DNA from: Candidatus Borrarchaeota archaeon
GTDB taxonomy: Archaea > Asgardarchaeota > Sifarchaeia > Borrarchaeales > Borrarchaeaceae
DNA: 7,123 nucleotides
Direction of reading: 5' to 3'
Assembly: GCA_016840645.1 (NCBI GenBank)
Contig: JAEORY010000198.1
Location: forward strand, 1-7,123
The notes beneath the pieces are model-generated. The model did not search any database. It was not told the DNA's origin and saw only the letters and a program-made list of their open reading frames with translations. Below are positions 4,391 to 7,123 of the stretch, piece by piece. How positions within the stretch are numbered: the stretch's first letter is position 1; the number at the start of each line of letters is the position of its first letter. The translations under genes were made by a program, and so were the position numbers.

Positions 4391-4903
4391 ATGCCATACT
4401 ATATTATCAAGAACAAAGAAATTCTAAACTTATTCGAGACATTTAAATCAGAAACTCGTGCTGCTCATAAACAGGCAAAACAAATTATAAAAGAGTTGGG
4501 TGGGATCGATGGCCGCATTAGTACTCGCGGCACACTTGAGGGTATAAAATTTAAACAAAAACCTGACGGAAAACTATGGCGTATGTATGGTAGTAAACTA
4601 GGTCACACATCAAACTACTATGTACCTAAAAGAAACTCTAATGCTGGGAAGGCTTTGTATGCTAAATATAAATCCATCCCTATCATTAGTAAAAATGAAT
4701 TATATAAAGCATGTGGATTTAAGGATGCTATCTTTATTGGTAACATAATGCACTTCGGACCTGCTCTACAGGTAGGGAAAAATAAAGAATTGATCATGAT
4801 CGTTGATGCTGACGTTTTACTGAATAAAAATTACGAGCTACCCAAAGATGTCAAAGAGATCACATTCGAGAAATACCAAAAATTAAGAGGAGACGATCAA
4901 TAG
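4391..4903 (+). CDS. Unknown 170-residue phage-type protein
   Basis: This encodes a soluble protein of 170 residues. GAGGAAA (4381-4387) lies just upstream of ATG 4391. The N-terminus MPYYIIKNKE is followed by a charged helix with AAHKQAKQIIKELG. Then comes a segment of apparent strands (EGIKFKQKPDGKLWRMYG) and a basic stretch around NYYVPKRNSNAGKALYAKY, followed by a second conserved-looking block IPIISKNELYKACGF. The pattern of Trp, then Pro-Lys, Gly-Lys and later a Pro...Glu-Leu resembles small uncharacterised phage proteins I associate with DUF5420, but this is from memory and weak. No catalytic motif is seen. It is part of the rightward run. Confidence 0.75.
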   Translation: MPYYIIKNKEILNLFETFKSETRAAHKQAKQIIKELGGIDGRISTRGTLEGIKFKQKPDGKLWRMYGSKLGHTSNYYVPKRNSNAGKALYAKYKSIPIISKNELYKACGFKDAIFIGNIMHFGPALQVGKNKELIMIVDADVLLNKNYELPKDVKEITFEKYQKLRGDDQ

Positions 4904-4911
4904 AAACCTAC

Positions 4912-5214
4912 ATGCCTTTAATTTATTATGGCGCAGGATTTTTGAGTGGGATCTTGGCGATGGTTCTTTTGGATATGCGAGTCGCATACAAAAAGAAAAA
5001 ACCAGAACCATGGATTCAAATTGATTCGTTAAAATTCTATGCGGATAATGAGATTGAATGGGATGATCGAAGTATAACAGCATATGAGATAGCTAACTCC
5101 ATAAGCAAAGCATTTGTTAATAAAGCAAGTGAGTTAAACTTTGAAGTTCAACCTGGAAGGTATTCAGTCCGAGTATTCGTAGAAGCGATTTTTACAAAGA
5201 GAGAAAAAGGATGA
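4912..5214 (+). CDS. N-terminally membrane-anchored protein
   Basis: This encodes 100 residues. Residues 3-21 are a hydrophobic span (LIYYGAGFLSGILAMVLL) followed at once by basic residues (RVAYKKKK, 23-30), which predicts the N-terminus outside and a roughly 70-residue soluble domain in the cytoplasm. The soluble part contains DSLKFYADNEIEW and a helix ITAYEIANSISKAF, ending with a strand-rich segment. The ATG has no well-placed ribosome site: GAGGAG (4887-4892) is 19 bases away, inside the preceding gene. An ATA codon at 4900 in the same frame has better spacing to that site (7 bases), so either translational coupling from the stop at 4903 or an unusual start applies. The TGA stop overlaps the next ATG by 4 bases. 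The family is not recognised. Confidence 0.7.
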   Translation: MPLIYYGAGFLSGILAMVLLDMRVAYKKKKPEPWIQIDSLKFYADNEIEWDDRSITAYEIANSISKAFVNKASELNFEVQPGRYSVRVFVEAIFTKREKG

Positions 5215-5615
5215 AATTTTTAAATCTATCAGTCGAAAGAGATTGTACAACTTTTAGTTGTGAGTTTAACCAAAATACCATGCTAACTTTTACACTGTAT
5301 TATAACGAAAAAGATAGCCAACTCGAAGTCTTCGCAAAAGAAGAAGAAGGTGGGTTTGGAGATCTAATATTTCGTAAGAAATACAAGTATGTACCTAGTT
5401 TAGAAATGATTGTAGCTGATGTTCAAAACGCTATAACGACCGAAGGGAAAAAGTATTGGACTACTGTTGGAAAAATAGAAGGTCTGACATCTGCGATTAA
5501 TCAGATCAATCGAAATGCCATACGAAATCCAATACATTCCGATCATCTAAGTATTCTCAGAGCAGAACTAGCAGAAGAGCGGAGAAATTTAATCAAAGAG
5601 GTAAAAAGGAAATGA
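5211..5615 (+). CDS. Unknown 134-residue protein
   Basis: This encodes 134 residues with ATGA overlaps at both ends, which marks it as the middle of a three-gene coupled group (4912, 5211, 5612). The N-terminal 60 residues look beta-rich (MKFLNLSVERD, then MLTFTLYYNE, then QLEVFAKEEEGG with a FGDLIFRKKY strand). The C-terminal half is helical: SLEMIVADVQNAI, GLTSAINQINRNAI, and a charged final helix LRAELAEERRNLIKEVKRK suited to a coiled coil. There is no signal peptide, span or metal site. The family is not recognised. The physical coupling to a membrane-anchored protein before it and a zinc ribbon after it suggests joint function, which is inference. Confidence 0.75.
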   Translation: MKFLNLSVERDCTTFSCEFNQNTMLTFTLYYNEKDSQLEVFAKEEEGGFGDLIFRKKYKYVPSLEMIVADVQNAITTEGKKYWTTVGKIEGLTSAINQINRNAIRNPIHSDHLSILRAELAEERRNLIKEVKRK

Positions 5616-5806
5616 TGCTAACAGCCGAAGCAGCTAAATTTAAATTCTCAAATGGACAAGTTAATTATGTCGTACATTGCCCACACTGCGGAGAAGAATC
5701 TTTTCAATACTGCGGATTGGATCTCGTTCCTAAAAAGGAGGAATGTGGAACATGTGATGAGACGTTTAAAGTTATACCCGAAGAAGACGAAGACGATGAT
5801 GAATAA
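5612..5806 (+). CDS. Small zinc-ribbon protein with acidic tail
   Basis: This encodes 64 residues with two metal knuckles: C23-P-H-C26-G and C45-G-T-C48, spaced as in a zinc ribbon, plus an extra C34. The last 14 residues are mostly Glu and Asp (PEEDEDDDE end), giving a very acidic tail that could bind a basic partner or mimic DNA charge. ATG 5612 overlaps the previous stop (ATGA). A second ATG at 5615 is equally possible, because AAGGA (5606-5610) is too close to 5612, while GAGG (5598-5601) is 10 bases from 5612. Zinc ribbons of this type occur in many small phage proteins and do not reveal a specific role. Confidence 0.78.
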   Translation: MMLTAEAAKFKFSNGQVNYVVHCPHCGEESFQYCGLDLVPKKEECGTCDETFKVIPEEDEDDDE

Positions 5807-5824
5807 CTAATCAAGGAGTTTGTT

Positions 5825-6925
5825 ATGAAATTAGATACCAACTATTTAAATGCACTTAATTATACAGAAATGTCCCTTAAAGACATCGAGATAGAAATCA
5901 CCCCTGTAAGTGAAACAGATGATGCAGATGAGGATACCCGAAACTGCGGCCTTGGGATTAAAGGGTACAAGCCCTTAACAGAAAAAGCGTTGAAACAATT
6001 ATGCTCTTATTTAAAAATACCTTATCCTTTTACTAAACAACTTCGCGCTCAAGGTAAAGCACATGTTCTAAGTTATATCCAGCGTCAACTCTCACAAGCA
6101 ACACAAGCTTCCGTTGTTCTCGTCAGCGGTGAGACAACAATCTTAAGCGTAACCGAAGAAGAGAATCTTCATTATAGAGGTACAGAAGCAATCTCATTAG
6201 ATAGGAATTTAACTGGTATCGTCAGCGCACTAGATTCGGTTTTGGAAATTACAGATACCATTTGGGACAACGGAACAGTAAGCTATAATATCTTTTATAA
6301 AGAGCCCGAAGATGTCAAAGATACTCAATACAAATGGGGATTTATTTTATCCCACTCAGTATTAGGGGATTTCGAGCCGAACATTGGGGTAATTGTTCAT
6401 TCTATGGAAGATGCCAGCCGAGTAATACTTCCTCCTAAGCTTTACGCATTCCCATTAACTTTCGAACCAGAGTTCTCGGAAAGATGGAATCACATTGCTG
6501 CTTTTATTCAAAACCCACCAGAGCCAAGCTGGTTATCATTTACGTCTAAGCTCACTCGTGCAAAACAAACCACTGCATCCTACAAGGAAGTTAAAGACAC
6601 CCGAAGAATTCTCAGCAAACTCAGAATAGACAAAGAAGATAATGAATTTATGCCTCGGATAGATAAAGTCTTACAGTGGAAAAGAATCAAAGAGGAATAC
6701 AATGTCAAAGACTTACCTGAACCGCCAAATAAACTTTGGTATACTAGAGCTACAACACCGCTCTCATGCCTAGAGTTAGTAAGTCTTATGATGCGAGAGG
6801 GAACTTATGCAGCAAATTCTGTGCCTTATGAATTAAGGAAAACCGTACAACTCCAAGCGGGTGCCTTGTTAATAGGGATCTCTGATTTAAGTACAGTCCA
6901 AACACCTCCCCATATTGATTGGTAG
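5825..6925 (+). CDS. 366-residue protein, weakly DUF932-like
   Basis: This is the second largest gene in the window and starts at ATG 5825 after AAGGAG (5814-5819). The order of segments is an acidic N-terminal 40 residues (ETDDADEDTRN), then LTEKALKQLCSYLKIPYPFTKQL (51-73) with the look of the N-terminal helix of DUF932-type phage and plasmid proteins, a beta-rich middle (residues about 95-205, including WGFILSHSVLGDFEP and IGVIVHS), and a mostly helical C-terminal half with KLTRAKQTTASYKEVKDTRRIL. DUF932 proteins usually carry an SH.G-like segment followed by strands, which fits loosely, but I cannot confirm membership. No catalytic residues, metal site or membrane span are seen. The stop codon lies inside the 5' arm of a hairpin. 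Confidence 0.8.
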   Translation: MKLDTNYLNALNYTEMSLKDIEIEITPVSETDDADEDTRNCGLGIKGYKPLTEKALKQLCSYLKIPYPFTKQLRAQGKAHVLSYIQRQLSQATQASVVLVSGETTILSVTEEENLHYRGTEAISLDRNLTGIVSALDSVLEITDTIWDNGTVSYNIFYKEPEDVKDTQYKWGFILSHSVLGDFEPNIGVIVHSMEDASRVILPPKLYAFPLTFEPEFSERWNHIAAFIQNPPEPSWLSFTSKLTRAKQTTASYKEVKDTRRILSKLRIDKEDNEFMPRIDKVLQWKRIKEEYNVKDLPEPPNKLWYTRATTPLSCLELVSLMMREGTYAANSVPYELRKTVQLQAGALLIGISDLSTVQTPPHIDW

Positions 6926-6957
6926 TCTTGAGATTAAATCAAAAGACCACCAATTTT
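6918..6957 (+). terminator. Hairpin with short T-run after the 366-residue gene
   Basis: The arms at 6918-6929 (ATTGGTAGTCTT) and 6943-6954 (AAGACCACCAAT) pair over 12 positions with one A-C mismatch, around a 13-base loop, and TTTT ends at 6957. The TAG stop of the upstream gene lies within the left arm. The T-run is short and the next ribosome site follows within 10 bases, so this may be a weak or attenuating terminator or an RNA-processing or stability element. Confidence 0.5.
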
Positions 6958-6973
6958 AAGTAAGGAGAGTACC

Positions 6974-7123
6974 ATGTACGAAGTATTTGTATCTTACACC
7001 GAAAGAGGCGAAGACACTTTTTTATGTGAGTCTAAACCAAGTATTAATGTAAAAGGAGGATTAGTCTTTTTAGACGGTGGGAAAGGGCAGAAGTTAGCAA
7101 TTGCGATCGACACACTTGTATAT
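6974..7123 (+). CDS. Partial unknown protein (cut by right edge)
   Basis: ATG 6974 follows AAGGAGAG (6962-6969) with a short spacer, and the frame stays open for 50 codons to the edge. The visible part starts MYEVFVSYTERGEDTFLCES and continues with alternating hydrophobic and polar residues (GGLVFLDGG, LAIAID), which suggests a beta-rich fold. There is no signal peptide, span or recognisable motif. It lies just after the hairpin at 6918-6957, so its expression may differ from the upstream genes. Confidence 0.72.
   Translation, partial: MYEVFVSYTERGEDTFLCESKPSINVKGGLVFLDGGKGQKLAIAIDTLVY

Overview
The window looks like part of an AT-rich genome of a tailed bacteriophage, or a phage-derived element, of an unidentified bacterial host. 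The evidence is dense packing of short genes, repeated 4-base ATGA stop/start overlaps, strong Shine-Dalgarno sites, several zinc-binding proteins of kinds common in phages, and a primase-like replication protein. TAA, TAG and TGA all occur as stops, so the standard bacterial code fits. A predicted lipoprotein hints at a diderm host, but this is inference. No integrase, structural gene, tRNA, rRNA, IS element or CRISPR array was seen.

Left part (1-1721). A gene cut by the left edge runs leftward, divergent from a rightward SWIM zinc-finger gene (210-758). This is followed by a gene encoding an isolated ClpX-type zinc-binding domain without the ClpX ATPase (776-1027). A 143-base AT-rich gap holds two perfect 16-base palindromes and a possible promoter. 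Two coupled genes follow: an unknown 84-residue protein (1171-1425) and a single-pass membrane protein (1422-1721).

Middle part (1708-2606). This is a leftward two-gene cassette embedded in rightward genes. It encodes a predicted lipoprotein with a Pro-Thr-Asp tandem repeat and a cysteine-rich C-terminus (1858-2385), directly followed by a 49-residue one-span membrane protein (1708-1857) whose ATG abuts the lipoprotein stop. The cassette's 3' end overlaps the end of the rightward membrane gene inside a 16-base palindrome. Divergent from it, a 34-codon hydrophobic peptide gene begins at 2502. The orientation and content resemble an accessory (moron-like) insertion acting at the host envelope.

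Right part (2692-7123). This is a rightward run: a basic helical protein, a CHC2 zinc finger plus TOPRIM primase-like protein (3009-4139), a short helical protein, an unknown 170-residue protein, a membrane-anchored protein, an unknown protein, a zinc-ribbon protein with an acidic tail, a 366-residue protein with faint resemblance to DUF932, a hairpin, and a gene cut by the right edge. The primase suggests an early/DNA-metabolism module. Most other genes here cannot be given a function from sequence alone. The points most worth following are the free-standing ClpX zinc domain and the leftward lipoprotein/membrane-peptide cassette.
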